From HGM13233 sp900762805 (GTDB lineage: Bacteria > Bacillota > Clostridia > Oscillospirales > Ruminococcaceae): a stretch of DNA of 64,000 nt. A program made the position numbers and the translations under genes. Positions 54,717 to 63,871 of the stretch are shown in pieces. The notes under the pieces are model-generated. The model was not told where the DNA came from and did no database searches. It worked only from the letters and a program-made list of their open reading frames with translations. The stretch spans positions 16,186-80,185 of the forward strand of contig CALKMA010000003.1 of the NCBI GenBank assembly GCA_937993755.1, given 5' to 3'. Numbering within the stretch: the first letter of the stretch is position 1; each line of letters opens with the position of its first letter.

Positions 54717-55577
54717 ATGGACATCAACCTCTATTCGCCGGCCGGCCTGCGCCGGCTGCTCGGCGAGGAGAGCGCCGCGCCGCTCAAAAAGTACGGGCAG
54801 AACTTTCTCATAAACCCCGCCGTGGTCGAGCGCATGATTGCCGAAAGCGGCCTGACCGGAGCCGACGGTGTTCTGGAGATCGGTCCCGGCCCCGGCGCGC
54901 TGACCAGCCGGCTGGTGCCGGCCGCCAGAAGGGTGGTGGCGGTCGAGATCGACCGCAAGATGGTCGCCGTGCTGAAAACGACGGCGCCGGGCGCCGAGGT
55001 GCTGGAGGCCGACATCATGAGGCTCGACCTTGCCGCCCTCATTGCCGAAAAGTTCGCGGACTGCGAGCGGGTGCTGGTGTTCGGGAACCTGCCCTATTAT
55101 ATCACCTCGCCGCTGCTGATGCTGCTTATCGAGCAGGAGCTGCCCATCGCGTCGGTGACGGCCATGGTGCAGAAGGAGGCCGCCGCCCGCCTGTGCGCAA
55201 GGGAGGGCAGCCGCGAGAGCGGAGCCGTCACGCTGGCCGTGCGCTACCGCAGCCGGCCGCGCATCCTGTTCGACGTGTCCCGCGGCAGCTTCTACCCGGT
55301 TCCGGGGGTGGACAGCAGCGTCATCCAGCTGGTGCCCTTCCGCCGCGCCGAGCGTCCGGTGAGCGAGGAGAAGCTGTTCCGCCTCATCCGCGCCGCCTTT
55401 GCCGGCCGCCGCAAGACGCTGGCCAATTCGGTATCGGCCGGGCTGGCGCTCGATAAATCCGCCGTGACCGAGGCGCTGACAGCCTGCGGCATCGCGCCGG
55501 CCGCCCGCGCCGAGACACTGGGTGTGGAACAGTACATCGCGCTCACCAACTGCCTGTGCGGACGGGAGATTTTGTAG
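54717..55577 (+). CDS. rsmA: 16S rRNA dimethyladenosine transferase RsmA/KsgA
   Basis: This 286-residue SAM-dependent enzyme dimethylates two adjacent adenosines in the 3' hairpin of 16S rRNA during small-subunit maturation. KKYGQNFLIN near residue 24, VLEIGPGPGALT (motif I), NLPYYITSPLL (motif IV, NLPY) and FYPVPGVDSSVI are intact. GGGGGGAG precedes ATG 54717 by seven bases. Single gene. Confidence 0.96.
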   Translation: MDINLYSPAGLRRLLGEESAAPLKKYGQNFLINPAVVERMIAESGLTGADGVLEIGPGPGALTSRLVPAARRVVAVEIDRKMVAVLKTTAPGAEVLEADIMRLDLAALIAEKFADCERVLVFGNLPYYITSPLLMLLIEQELPIASVTAMVQKEAAARLCAREGSRESGAVTLAVRYRSRPRILFDVSRGSFYPVPGVDSSVIQLVPFRRAERPVSEEKLFRLIRAAFAGRRKTLANSVSAGLALDKSAVTEALTACGIAPAARAETLGVEQYIALTNCLCGREIL

Positions 55578-55680
55578 GTTTTGACAACAAAATCGCCGCC
55601 AACGGGGCGGCTGCGGGAGGTTTTGGTGATTTTGGCAAAAATTTTATTTGCATTTTTCACAAAATTTTAAAGCGAAAATG

Positions 55681-55709
55681 TTGCAAATCGCCGAATCTTT
55701 GTGTAAAAT
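55681..55709 (+). promoter_or_regulatory. Promoter of the PucR-type regulator gene
   Basis: TTGCAA (55681-55686), 17-nt spacer, TAAAAT (55704-55709). Confidence 0.7.
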
Positions 55710-55779
55710 AGACAATAAATACAGCTTGATTTTTAGCAATATGACCAATCGTCAAAATGACGAAAAAACGGAGGCTTAT

Positions 55780-56862
55780 ATGGCTGACAATGTTCTACAA
55801 AATGCGGTTCTGGATATGAAGAAGGCGATCGGCCGTGAGGTCGGCATCCTTGACGAGCAGGGGATCGTTATCGCCAGCAGTGATGAGGAGCTGATCGGCC
55901 AGCTGCGGCGCGACGTGCTGTTGGCGGCGGGCGATCGTGAGCTGTTCACCTACAGCGGCGATACCTATCATGTTCTCGATCCGGCTAAGAAATGCGGGCT
56001 TTATCTGTTCGTGCGCGGTGAGGATGCCGACGCGCCCCGCTATGTCTCGCTGGCGCTCATTGCGGTGGAGAATGTCCGCCGCTTTTATGACGAGCGCTAT
56101 GACAAGTGCAACTTCGTCAAGAATGTCGCGCTCGACAACATCATGCCGGGCGATATTTACGCCAAGGCGCGCGAGCTGCATCTGGCGGCTGACGTCAGCC
56201 GCGCCGTCATCATCCTGCGCCTGTCGCGCGGGTCGGTCACGGCTGCCTATGAGACGGTTTCGGCTCTCTTCCCCGAAAAGAACAAGGACTTTGTTTTCAA
56301 CGTCAGCGATACCGACCTTGCCGTCGTCAAGGAGGTGCGCCCCGGCGTCGAGGCCAAGGATCTCGAAAATCTCGCCGATTCGCTGGTCGATATCCTTGAA
56401 AACGACCGCTACACCCGCGTAGGGGCCGGCATCGGCACCTGCGTCGATTCTATCCGCGACATCGCCACCTCCTTCAAGGAGGCGCAGACGGCGCTGGAGG
56501 TCGGCAAGGTGTTCTATACCGAGCAGAATGTCGTCAACTATTCGCGCCTCGGCATTGCACGCCTCATCTACCATCTGCCCATTACCCTGTGCGAGACCTT
56601 CCTCAGCGAGGTGTTCAAGCGCGGCTCGATGGATTCGCTCGATCAGGAGACGCTGTTCACCATCCAGCACTTTTTTGAAAACAATCTCAACGTGTCGGAG
56701 ACCTCCCGCGGCCTGTTCGTACATCGCAACACGTTGGTCTACCGTCTTGAAAAGATCAAGAAGCTGACCGGCCTCGACCTGCGCAATTTCGAGGAGGCCA
56801 TCGTCTTTGAAGTGGCGCTGATGGTCAAGAAGTATCTTGACGCCAATCCCACCAAATACTGA
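55780..56862 (+). CDS. CdaR/PucR-type regulator (sugar-diacid-regulator-like)
   Basis: This 360-residue protein has an N-terminal putative sugar diacid recognition-like sensor (residues 1-~125, GILDEQGIVIASSDEELIG), a central GGDEF-like module and a C-terminal PucR helix-turn-helix with VSETSRGLFVHRNTLVYRLEKIKKLTGLDLRNFE. CGGAGG precedes ATG 55780. It is followed 73 bp later by ftsE, with no carbohydrate gene nearby, so its target is not evident; control of the envelope genes downstream is possible. Confidence 0.85.
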   Translation: MADNVLQNAVLDMKKAIGREVGILDEQGIVIASSDEELIGQLRRDVLLAAGDRELFTYSGDTYHVLDPAKKCGLYLFVRGEDADAPRYVSLALIAVENVRRFYDERYDKCNFVKNVALDNIMPGDIYAKARELHLAADVSRAVIILRLSRGSVTAAYETVSALFPEKNKDFVFNVSDTDLAVVKEVRPGVEAKDLENLADSLVDILENDRYTRVGAGIGTCVDSIRDIATSFKEAQTALEVGKVFYTEQNVVNYSRLGIARLIYHLPITLCETFLSEVFKRGSMDSLDQETLFTIQHFFENNLNVSETSRGLFVHRNTLVYRLEKIKKLTGLDLRNFEEAIVFEVALMVKKYLDANPTKY

Positions 56863-56935
56863 ACCCTGCAAAATAAGCCAGCCGGCATCTGCCGGCCGTC
56901 GCTGTTAAGTCTATGAGCCACCAGGAGGCTCTTCA

Positions 56936-57610
56936 ATGATCGAACTGAAAAATGTAGTCAAGACCTACCCTAACGGCGTTCACGCGCTCAATGGGGTCGA
57001 TCTCTTTATCGACAAGGGCGAATTCGTGTTCATCATCGGCCATTCGGGCGCCGGCAAGAGCACCCTCATCAAAACGATGCTGCGCGAGGAAAAGCCCAAT
57101 TCCGGCAGTGTTATCGTCAACGGCTACGATCTTGTCAAAATGAAGAACCGCAAGATCCCCTATCTGCGCCGCACGCTCGGCGTGGTGTTTCAGGATTTCC
57201 GCCTCATCCCGACCATGACGGCCTATGAAAACATCGCCTTTGCCATGCACGTCACCAACATCGGCACGGCCGATATCAAAAAGCGGGTGCCCTATGTGCT
57301 GGGGCTGATGGGGCTCACCGGCAAGGAGAACGATTACCCGGACGAGCTTTCGGGCGGCGAGCAGCAGCGCGTAGCGCTGGCCCGCGCGCTGGTACACAAC
57401 CCCAACATCATCATCGCCGACGAGCCGACCGGCAACATCGACCCGGAGCTGAGCTACGAGATCATGGAGCTGCTTGAGGCCATCAACAGGCTGGGCACGA
57501 CGGTGGTCGTTGTTACGCACGAGGTCGGACTGGCCAGGGAATTCGGCAAGCGTGTCGTTGAGCTGAAGGACGGCCGCATCGTATCCGACACGGGGAGGGA
57601 TGCACAATGA
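56936..57610 (+). CDS. ftsE: Cell division ATP-binding protein FtsE
   Basis: This 224-residue ABC ATPase drives FtsX to activate septal murein hydrolases. Walker A GHSGAGKST, Q-loop FQDFRLIPTMTAYEN (FtsE-typical), signature LSGGEQQRVALARA and Walker B IIIADEPTGNID are present. AGGAGG precedes ATG 56936. It overlaps ftsX by 4 bp. Confidence 0.97.
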   Translation: MIELKNVVKTYPNGVHALNGVDLFIDKGEFVFIIGHSGAGKSTLIKTMLREEKPNSGSVIVNGYDLVKMKNRKIPYLRRTLGVVFQDFRLIPTMTAYENIAFAMHVTNIGTADIKKRVPYVLGLMGLTGKENDYPDELSGGEQQRVALARALVHNPNIIIADEPTGNIDPELSYEIMELLEAINRLGTTVVVVTHEVGLAREFGKRVVELKDGRIVSDTGRDAQ

Positions 57611-58506
57611 GAGCCAGCAGCTTCAACTATCTTGTCAAGCACGGCTTCCAGAGCCTTTGGCTCAACCGCCTCATGACCATTGCCTCGGTCGGCATCCTGT
57701 CGGCCTGCCTCATCGTGACCGGCCTGGCCGGCATCGTCGGGCTGGGCGTCGCCGATATGTTCGGCACCGTCGAAAGCCGCAACGAGATAACTGTTTATAT
57801 TCAGGACGAGCTTGACGACGCCGGCGTCCTGTCGCTGCGCGACAGCCTCAAGGGGCTGGAGGGCGTGGCCGAGCTCAGCTTTACCTCCAAGGAGCAGGCG
57901 TTTGAGCAGGTCAGGCAGTCGCTGGGCGACGACGCCGAGCTGCTTGAGGGGCTTGATCCCGATTTCCTGCCGGCCTCCTACACCGTCACGCTGCAGAGCA
58001 GCCGTTACATGAAGGACACCGTGGCCGCCATTGAAAAGCTGCCGGGCGTGCTGGAGGTGCGCGCGCTGCTTGATGTGGCCGATACGCTTTCGAACCTTGG
58101 CCGTGCGCTGCTCATCGTCGGGGGCGCCATCGCGGCCATTCTGGTCGTTGTCTCGGTCGTCGTCATTTCCAACGCCATCCGTATGTCGGTGTTTGCCCGC
58201 CGCCGCGAGATCAGTATCATGAAGTACGTCGGCGCCACCAACCGCTTTATCCGCCTGCCCTTCCGGGTAGAGGGCGCCACCATCGGCCTTGTCGCCGCGC
58301 TGCTGGCCTTCCTTGTGGTTTTCGGCATCTACGCGCTGATCGGATCCATGTCGGCCTCATCGGATATGGCGATGATAGCCTCGTTTATCGCCGGGGTGCC
58401 GTTCAATAAAATATGGTATTACTTGCTGGCCTACAACGTCGTATTCGGCGTTTTTCTCGGCTCGGTCGCCAGCACCGCTTCCATGAGAAAATACCTGCGT
58501 GTTTAA
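57607..58506 (+). CDS. ftsX: Cell division protein FtsX
   Basis: This 299-residue membrane partner of FtsE has TM1 at about residues 22-45, a large extracellular loop (~50-160) that binds a hydrolase activator, and three further TM segments (about 172-195, 225-250, 270-290) with the conserved RRREISIMKYVGATNRFIRLPF block. The next gene encodes an EnvC-type M23 protein, the natural partner. Confidence 0.95.
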   Translation: MRASSFNYLVKHGFQSLWLNRLMTIASVGILSACLIVTGLAGIVGLGVADMFGTVESRNEITVYIQDELDDAGVLSLRDSLKGLEGVAELSFTSKEQAFEQVRQSLGDDAELLEGLDPDFLPASYTVTLQSSRYMKDTVAAIEKLPGVLEVRALLDVADTLSNLGRALLIVGGAIAAILVVVSVVVISNAIRMSVFARRREISIMKYVGATNRFIRLPFRVEGATIGLVAALLAFLVVFGIYALIGSMSASSDMAMIASFIAGVPFNKIWYYLLAYNVVFGVFLGSVASTASMRKYLRV

Positions 58507-58522
58507 GGAGGGTATGCTTATC

Positions 58523-59695
58523 ATGAATCAGCTTCTTCACTGGGGAAAGGCCGTGCTGGCACTGGTGCTGATCGCGGCGATCTTTTTCTTCGCGCCGGGC
58601 CTTCCGGCCCACGCCGACGACGGGCTTGACGACCTCAAGCAGCAGCGCCGCGACCTCCAGCAGCAGATGGAGGAAATGAACCGCCAGATCACCTCGATCA
58701 CCAACGAGCAGGCCCGCATCAAGGAGCGCATCAAAACGCTTCAGGCGCGCATCGCCAACGTGAGCAAGCAGATCGACATCTGCCGCGAGACCATCGACAT
58801 CACCGAAAAGGATCTCGCCCGTCTCCAGGAGGAGTGCGACCAGCTCCAGCGCGATATCGATGATACCTACGAGCTGCTCAAGCAGCGTCTGCGCGCCATC
58901 TATATGACCAACGACGACAATATGCTGGCCGTCTTTCTGCGCTCGCGCACCCTGTCCGACTATTTCAACAACGTTGAGGCGCTGCGCCGCATCTCGCGCC
59001 ACGATACCGACCTGATCAGCCAGCTCAAGCAGCAGAAGCAGGAGCTGGAGGAGAAGAAGGCCGAGATCGAAAAGCAGCTCACGGTCCTGGAGGCCGAAAA
59101 GAAGGAGCTTGATTCGGCCTACAACGAGATGGCGCAGCTGCTGGTTGAGGAAAACAGCGCGCTCAGCGAGCAGGAGGCGCTGCGTTCGGCCAAGCAGGCC
59201 GAGTATGACAGCGCCAAGCAGGCCTTCCAGGAGGTGGAGGATGAGATCCGCCGCCTCTCACGCGACCAGGGCGGCGCCTATGACGGCGATTTTATCTGGC
59301 CGCTGCGGGGCTATTCCGGCATTACCTACGGCTACGGCTACCGTACGCACCCTGTAACGGGCGCCAGTTATGATTTCCACCGCGGCATCGACATCTCCGG
59401 CTGGAATATCTACGGCAAGCCTGTCTATGCCAGCGCCACCGGCACCGTCGTCAAGGCCGAATATACCACGACGGGCTACGGCATCTATGTCATCATCAAC
59501 CACGGCGGCGGGCTTTCCACCGTCTATGCCCACCTCAGCAGCATCTCGGTCAAGAAAGGCTCGACCGTCTATCAGGGCGATAAGATCGGCGAGGTCGGCT
59601 CATCGGGCAATTCCAGCGGCCCGCATCTGCATTTCAGCGTTTATCTGAACGGTTATGACAAGAACCCGCTGGATTATGTCACGCCGCCGCAGTGA
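58523..59695 (+). CDS. Septal murein hydrolase/activator, coiled coil plus M23 peptidase (EnvC-like)
   Basis: This 390-residue secreted protein has a signal peptide (about residues 1-33, ending APGLPAHA), a long coiled coil (about 34-255) and a C-terminal M23 (LytM) domain. The domain retains zinc ligands HRGID and HLHFSV, so unlike E. coli EnvC it can be catalytic. ATG 58523 is chosen because ATG 58514 touches the ribosome site AAGGAGGG. It is encoded right after ftsEX, which presumably controls it. Confidence 0.9.
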   Translation: MNQLLHWGKAVLALVLIAAIFFFAPGLPAHADDGLDDLKQQRRDLQQQMEEMNRQITSITNEQARIKERIKTLQARIANVSKQIDICRETIDITEKDLARLQEECDQLQRDIDDTYELLKQRLRAIYMTNDDNMLAVFLRSRTLSDYFNNVEALRRISRHDTDLISQLKQQKQELEEKKAEIEKQLTVLEAEKKELDSAYNEMAQLLVEENSALSEQEALRSAKQAEYDSAKQAFQEVEDEIRRLSRDQGGAYDGDFIWPLRGYSGITYGYGYRTHPVTGASYDFHRGIDISGWNIYGKPVYASATGTVVKAEYTTTGYGIYVIINHGGGLSTVYAHLSSISVKKGSTVYQGDKIGEVGSSGNSSGPHLHFSVYLNGYDKNPLDYVTPPQ

Positions 59696-59714
59696 TACGG
59701 GAGAAGCATTTACT

Positions 59715-60932
59715 ATGAATAAACGAATTTCAGTCGGCCTCATGGCGGCTATCGTCATACTGTTTATGACCATCACCTTCGCCGCGGCCATGATCTTTTC
59801 GATGCGCCTGTTCAACCGGCGCGTGTCGAGCTACCGCGAGCGCGCCGTTATGTACGACAAGATCAGCGAGATCGATTCGCTGGTGCGCGAGTCCTACTAC
59901 GGCGAGATCGACGACAACGCGCTGGAGGATAAGACCATCAGCGGTTACATCAGCGGACTCAGCGACAAATACTGCGCCTATCTGACGGCGGCGGAATATG
60001 CCGCCTCCAAGTCGGTGCAGGAGGGGCAGGCGCTCAGCTTCGGCATCCGTGTTGAGCAGAACACCCTCGGCTATATGGAGATCCGCGCCGTCGCGCCCAA
60101 TTCGCCGGCCGCCGTGGCCGGGCTGAAGGAGGGCGATATCGTCGCCGGCATCGACGAGCTGACCGCCAGCAACACAAACTATGATGAGCTGTCCGAGGCC
60201 ATGAACGTGTCGGAGGGCACCACTCTGAAGTTTCAGATCAACCGCGACGGCAAGGCCATCGTAGCGGATCTCACCATGCAAAAGCTTGACGACCCCGTCG
60301 TTCACAGCTATATCATGGGAAACGACATCGGCTATATCCGCATCCTCAGCTTCAGCGATGTTGCGCCCGACCAGTTCCGCAAGGTCTTTGAGGCTATGCA
60401 GCGGCAGGATATCCGCGGCCTCATCGTCGATGTGCGCTCCAACCGCATCGGCTATGATTCTGTCGAAAATGTTATCAATATCATCAATCAGCTGGTGCCG
60501 ACGGTGCGCACCCTTGCCGAGGCCGAGTACCGCGGCGGCACTACCCGCATCCTCGGCTCGTCGGACGGCACCGGCTCTGAGATCCCCGTCGCGGTGCTGG
60601 TCAATGAAAAGACCGAGTATATGGGAGAGCTGTTTGCCGCTGTCCTGCGCGATGTCAAGGCCGCCCCCGTCATCGGTGTGACAACGGTCGGTCACGGCAC
60701 CTATCAGAACATCCTGGCGCTGGAGGACGGCTCGGCCGTCGCCGTTTCCAACTCGGTGCTGCTGGCGCCCATTTCAGGCGCCTTCAATGAGACGGGCGTG
60801 GCGCCCGACTATGTTGTGGCGCGCGACGCCGCACTGCTGACCGATTACGCCGAGCCTTCCGATTCGACCGATGCCCAGTACGCCCGCGCTGTCACGGTGC
60901 TGCGCGCCCTGATGGGCGGTCAGGCCCAATAG
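59715..60932 (+). CDS. C-terminal-processing-peptidase-like protein (S41, PDZ) with lost catalytic Ser and Lys
   Basis: This 405-residue protein has one N-terminal transmembrane segment (about 8-28), a PDZ domain (~105-185, with VAPNSPAAVAGLKEGDIV) and an S41 core. At the nucleophile site, where CtpA/B proteins read N-E-G-S-A-S-A-S-E, it reads N-E-K-T-E-Tyr302-M-G-E. The general-base Lys, 25 residues on in F-G-K-G, is His327 in V-G-H-G, with the following Gln kept. It therefore looks like a pseudo-peptidase, perhaps a PDZ scaffold for the FtsEX-M23 system encoded upstream. Confidence 0.87.
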   Translation: MNKRISVGLMAAIVILFMTITFAAAMIFSMRLFNRRVSSYRERAVMYDKISEIDSLVRESYYGEIDDNALEDKTISGYISGLSDKYCAYLTAAEYAASKSVQEGQALSFGIRVEQNTLGYMEIRAVAPNSPAAVAGLKEGDIVAGIDELTASNTNYDELSEAMNVSEGTTLKFQINRDGKAIVADLTMQKLDDPVVHSYIMGNDIGYIRILSFSDVAPDQFRKVFEAMQRQDIRGLIVDVRSNRIGYDSVENVINIINQLVPTVRTLAEAEYRGGTTRILGSSDGTGSEIPVAVLVNEKTEYMGELFAAVLRDVKAAPVIGVTTVGHGTYQNILALEDGSAVAVSNSVLLAPISGAFNETGVAPDYVVARDAALLTDYAEPSDSTDAQYARAVTVLRALMGGQAQ

Positions 60933-61008
60933 CCCCGGACAGCCGGCTTGCGCCGCCCTGCTTTGGGAGCGCCCGGTCGGGCGGTTCGAACCGTCCGGGG
61001 CGGCGGAA

Positions 61009-61032
61009 AAATGGGCGGCTTGCCGCCCATTT
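61009..61032 (+). terminator. Terminator-like hairpin before greA
   Basis: Stem AAATGGGCGGC (61009-61019 with 61022-61032) with a very short loop, ending in TTTAT. Confidence 0.6.
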
Positions 61033-61038
61033 ATCATC

Positions 61039-61067
61039 TTGACACCCGCCCTCCGATTTATTATAAT
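61039..61067 (+). promoter_or_regulatory. Consensus promoter of greA
   Basis: TTGACA (61039-61044), 17-nt spacer, TATAAT (61062-61067), a perfect sigma-A promoter. Confidence 0.93.
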
Positions 61068-61107
61068 AATCAGCGGTATGTGACAATAAGAAAAGAGGCC
61101 ATAGCGT

Positions 61108-61596
61108 ATGGAACTGAAAGAAAGCATCCTGACAAAAGAAAAAATCGAATCGCTTGAAAAAGAGCTGGAGCAGCTCAAGCTGGTCAAGCGCAAGGAGATC
61201 GCCGAGCGCATCAAGGTGGCGCTGTCCTACGGCGACCTTTCCGAAAACAGCGAGTACGACGAAGCCAAAAACGAGCAGGGCATCATCGAAGCCCAGATCG
61301 CCGAGATAGAGGCTGTGCTCAAAACAGCCCGTGTCCTCAATGAGGACGAGATCACCACCGAGCGCGTCAGCTCCTACACCACTGTCAGGGTCCGCAACAC
61401 CGACACCGGCCGGGAGGAAACGCTTACCATCGTCGGCGCCACCGAGTCCGACCCGTTTGCCGACAAGATATCGGATGAGTCGCCCATCGGCAAGGGGCTG
61501 ATCGGCAAGCACAAGGGCGAGACGGCCCTCATCGAGCTGCCGGGCGGCCACACCGCGCACTATATGATCCTCAATATCGAAAAAGCGGTCCTTTGA
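61108..61596 (+). CDS. greA: Transcription elongation factor GreA
   Basis: This 162-residue protein rescues backtracked RNA polymerase by stimulating transcript cleavage. The N-terminal coiled coil carries the acidic tip GDLSENSEYDEAK, and the C-terminal FKBP-like domain ends with SPIGKGLIGKHKGE. AAAAGAGG lies upstream of ATG 61108. It is expressed from a consensus promoter and followed by a terminator before lysS. Confidence 0.96.
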   Translation: MELKESILTKEKIESLEKELEQLKLVKRKEIAERIKVALSYGDLSENSEYDEAKNEQGIIEAQIAEIEAVLKTARVLNEDEITTERVSSYTTVRVRNTDTGREETLTIVGATESDPFADKISDESPIGKGLIGKHKGETALIELPGGHTAHYMILNIEKAVL

Positions 61597-61610
61597 CCCA
61601 GAACGACAGT

Positions 61611-61641
61611 ATGCGGGAACGGTCATGTTCCCGCATTTTTG
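61611..61641 (+). terminator. Rho-independent terminator between greA and lysS
   Basis: Stem ATGCGGGAAC (61611-61620 with 61627-61636), 6-nt loop, T5. No clear promoter follows for lysS, so partial read-through is likely. Confidence 0.88.
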
Positions 61642-61691
61642 TTTTAAGGCCGCCCGTGCGGCGGCAAGACACAGAAAGGAAAGAGAAAAAC

Positions 61692-63635
61692 ATGGAAAAC
61701 CATCCGTCACAGCGCCCGGAGCTGAATGAGAATGAGCTTGTTGCCATCCGCAAGGAAAAGCTGGCCCGCCGGAAGGCTGCCGGGAGAGACCCGTTTGCTG
61801 TTACATCCTATGACGCCGACTGCCATTCCGGCCTTATCCGGTCGGCCTATGAACAGTACGAGGGGAAGACCGTTTCGATCGCCGGCCGCATTATGGGCTG
61901 GCGCGATATGGGCAAGGCCAATTTCATCGACGTGCAGGATTGCGGCGGCCGCATCCAGGTCTATGTCCGCCGCGACGAGATAGGCGAGGAGGAATTCGCC
62001 GATTTCAAGACGTGGGATATCGGGGATATCATCGGCGTCCGCGGCGAAGTTTTTACCACCCATAAGGGCGAGATTTCGCTGCGCGCCAGCGATGTGAAGC
62101 TGCTGGCCAAGAGCCTGCGTCCGCTGCCCGAAAAGTTCCACGGACTGACCAATACGGACACCCGCTACCGCCAGCGCTATGTCGATCTCATCATGAACCC
62201 TGAGGTCAAGGATACCTTTGTCAAGCGCTCGCGCATCATCAGCTCGATCCGCCGCTTTCTTGACGCACAGGGCTTTATCGAGGTCGAAACGCCCATGCTG
62301 GTCGCCAACGCAGGCGGCGCCGCCGCCCGCCCCTTTGAGACACATTCCAATGCGCTCGATGAGGATTTCAAGCTGCGCATTTCGCTGGAGCTTTACCTCA
62401 AGCGCCTGATCGTGGGCGGGCTTGACCGTGTTTACGAGATCGGCCGCGTCTTCCGCAACGAGGGGATCGACACCCGCCACAATCCCGAATTCACGCTGAT
62501 GGAGCTGTATCAGGCCTACACCGATTACCACGGCATGATGGATCTGACCGAGACGCTCTACCGCCATGTGGCGCAGGAGGTGCTCGGCACCACCACCATC
62601 ACCTACGGCGGCGTTGAGATGGATCTCGGCAAGCCGTTCGAGCGCATCACGATGGTCGAGGCCGTCCGCCGCTACGCGGGCGTCGAATTCTCGCAGATCC
62701 ATACGCTGGAGGAGGCCCGCGCCGCTGCCGACGCACATCATATCGAGTATCTGCCGCGCCACGGAAAAGGCGATATCCTCAACCTGTTCTTTGAAGCGTT
62801 TGCCGAGGAGCACATGATCCAGCCTACCTTTGTGATGGATCATCCCGTCGAGATATCGCCCCTTACCAAGCGCAAGCCCGAAGACCCGGACTATGTCGAG
62901 CGCTTCGAATTTTTCATGAACGGCTGGGAGATGGCCAATGCCTATTCCGAGCTGAATGACCCCATCGACCAGCGCGCCCGCTTTGCCGAGCAGGAGAAGC
63001 AGCTGGCGCAGGGAGACGAGGAGGCCAACCGCACCGACGAGGACTTCCTGAATGCGCTGGAGATCGGTATGCCGCCGACGGGCGGCATCGGCTTCGGCAT
63101 CGACCGTATGTGTATGCTGCTGACCGATTCGGCTGCCATGCGCGACGTGCTGCTGTTTCCGACAATGAAGCCCCTCGATGCACAAAAGGAGAATTCCAAG
63201 GCTGCCGAGACTCCGAATAAAGCGGTGTCTGAGGCTGCACCCGTGGTCGAAGAAGCTATCGACTTCTCCAATGTGGAGATCGAGCCACTGTTCCAAGATC
63301 AGGTGGATTTTGACACCTTCTCCAAGAGCGATTTCCGTGCCGTGAAGGTTAAGGAATGCGAAGCCGTGAAGAAGTCCAAAAAGCTCTTAAAGTTCGTTTT
63401 GGACGACGGAACCGGCACAGATAGGGTCATTTTGAGCGGTATTCACGAGTATTACGAGCCGGAGGAGCTGGTGGGCAAGACCTGCATCGCCATCACCAAC
63501 CTGCCCCCCAGACCCATGATGGGCATTGATTCCTGCGGTATGCTGATCTCCGCCGTGCATCACGAAAACGGCGAAGAAAAGTTGCATTTGCTGATGGTGG
63601 ATCCTCACATTCCGGCAGGCGCAAAGCTGTATTGA
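61692..63635 (+). CDS. lysS: Lysyl-tRNA synthetase (class II) fused to a C-terminal tRNA-binding domain
   Basis: This is a 647-residue protein. Residues 1-~497 are a standard class IIb LysRS: anticodon-binding OB fold (about 55-155), motif 2 VFRNEGIDTRHNPEFT, motif 3 GFGIDRMCMLL. A linker (~498-530, Lys/Glu/Ala-rich) leads to a ~115-residue EMAPII/Trbp111-like tRNA-binding OB domain (FSKSDFRAVKVKECEAV, NLPPRPMMGIDSCGML), as known from MetRS C-termini. LysRS is normally ~490-500 long. GC content and codon choice drop from ~63180, suggesting the extra domain has a different history. Confidence 0.93.
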   Translation: MENHPSQRPELNENELVAIRKEKLARRKAAGRDPFAVTSYDADCHSGLIRSAYEQYEGKTVSIAGRIMGWRDMGKANFIDVQDCGGRIQVYVRRDEIGEEEFADFKTWDIGDIIGVRGEVFTTHKGEISLRASDVKLLAKSLRPLPEKFHGLTNTDTRYRQRYVDLIMNPEVKDTFVKRSRIISSIRRFLDAQGFIEVETPMLVANAGGAAARPFETHSNALDEDFKLRISLELYLKRLIVGGLDRVYEIGRVFRNEGIDTRHNPEFTLMELYQAYTDYHGMMDLTETLYRHVAQEVLGTTTITYGGVEMDLGKPFERITMVEAVRRYAGVEFSQIHTLEEARAAADAHHIEYLPRHGKGDILNLFFEAFAEEHMIQPTFVMDHPVEISPLTKRKPEDPDYVERFEFFMNGWEMANAYSELNDPIDQRARFAEQEKQLAQGDEEANRTDEDFLNALEIGMPPTGGIGFGIDRMCMLLTDSAAMRDVLLFPTMKPLDAQKENSKAAETPNKAVSEAAPVVEEAIDFSNVEIEPLFQDQVDFDTFSKSDFRAVKVKECEAVKKSKKLLKFVLDDGTGTDRVILSGIHEYYEPEELVGKTCIAITNLPPRPMMGIDSCGMLISAVHHENGEEKLHLLMVDPHIPAGAKLY

Positions 63636-63655
63636 TTGCCCCAAAATTGTCGGTG

Positions 63656-63697
63656 CTTACGCCACAACTTACGCCAATTTACTCCGAGCTTACGCCA
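63656..63697 (+). repeat. Three short direct repeats CTTACGCCA
   Basis: Copies at 63656-63664, 63668-63676 and 63689-63697, just after lysS, spaced 12 and 21 bp. Possible protein-binding sites or recombination relics. Confidence 0.5.
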
Positions 63698-63763
63698 AAA
63701 ATGCGTTTGAAATTCTGCGATTGCAGACAAGTTCCGATAGCATACGATAAGTTCATATGATTT

Positions 63764-63795
63764 AAGCCCGCTGATTTCGGTCAGCGGGCTTTTTC
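63764..63795 (+). terminator. Rho-independent terminator after lysS
   Basis: A perfect 11-bp stem AAGCCCGCTGA (63764-63774 with 63781-63791), 6-nt loop, T-run to 63795. Confidence 0.9.
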
Positions 63796-63802
63796 TATTT
63801 CT

Positions 63803-63842
63803 GCCCCTATTACATCCTCGTGATGTGATAGGGGCTTTTTTT
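63803..63842 (+). terminator. Second, tandem terminator
   Basis: A 14-bp stem with one wobble (63803-63816 with 63822-63835), then seven T. Two tandem terminators insulate the next gene from lysS. Confidence 0.88.
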
Positions 63843-63871
63843 GTCCCTGAAAGGCGGTGAGAAAAAATTTT

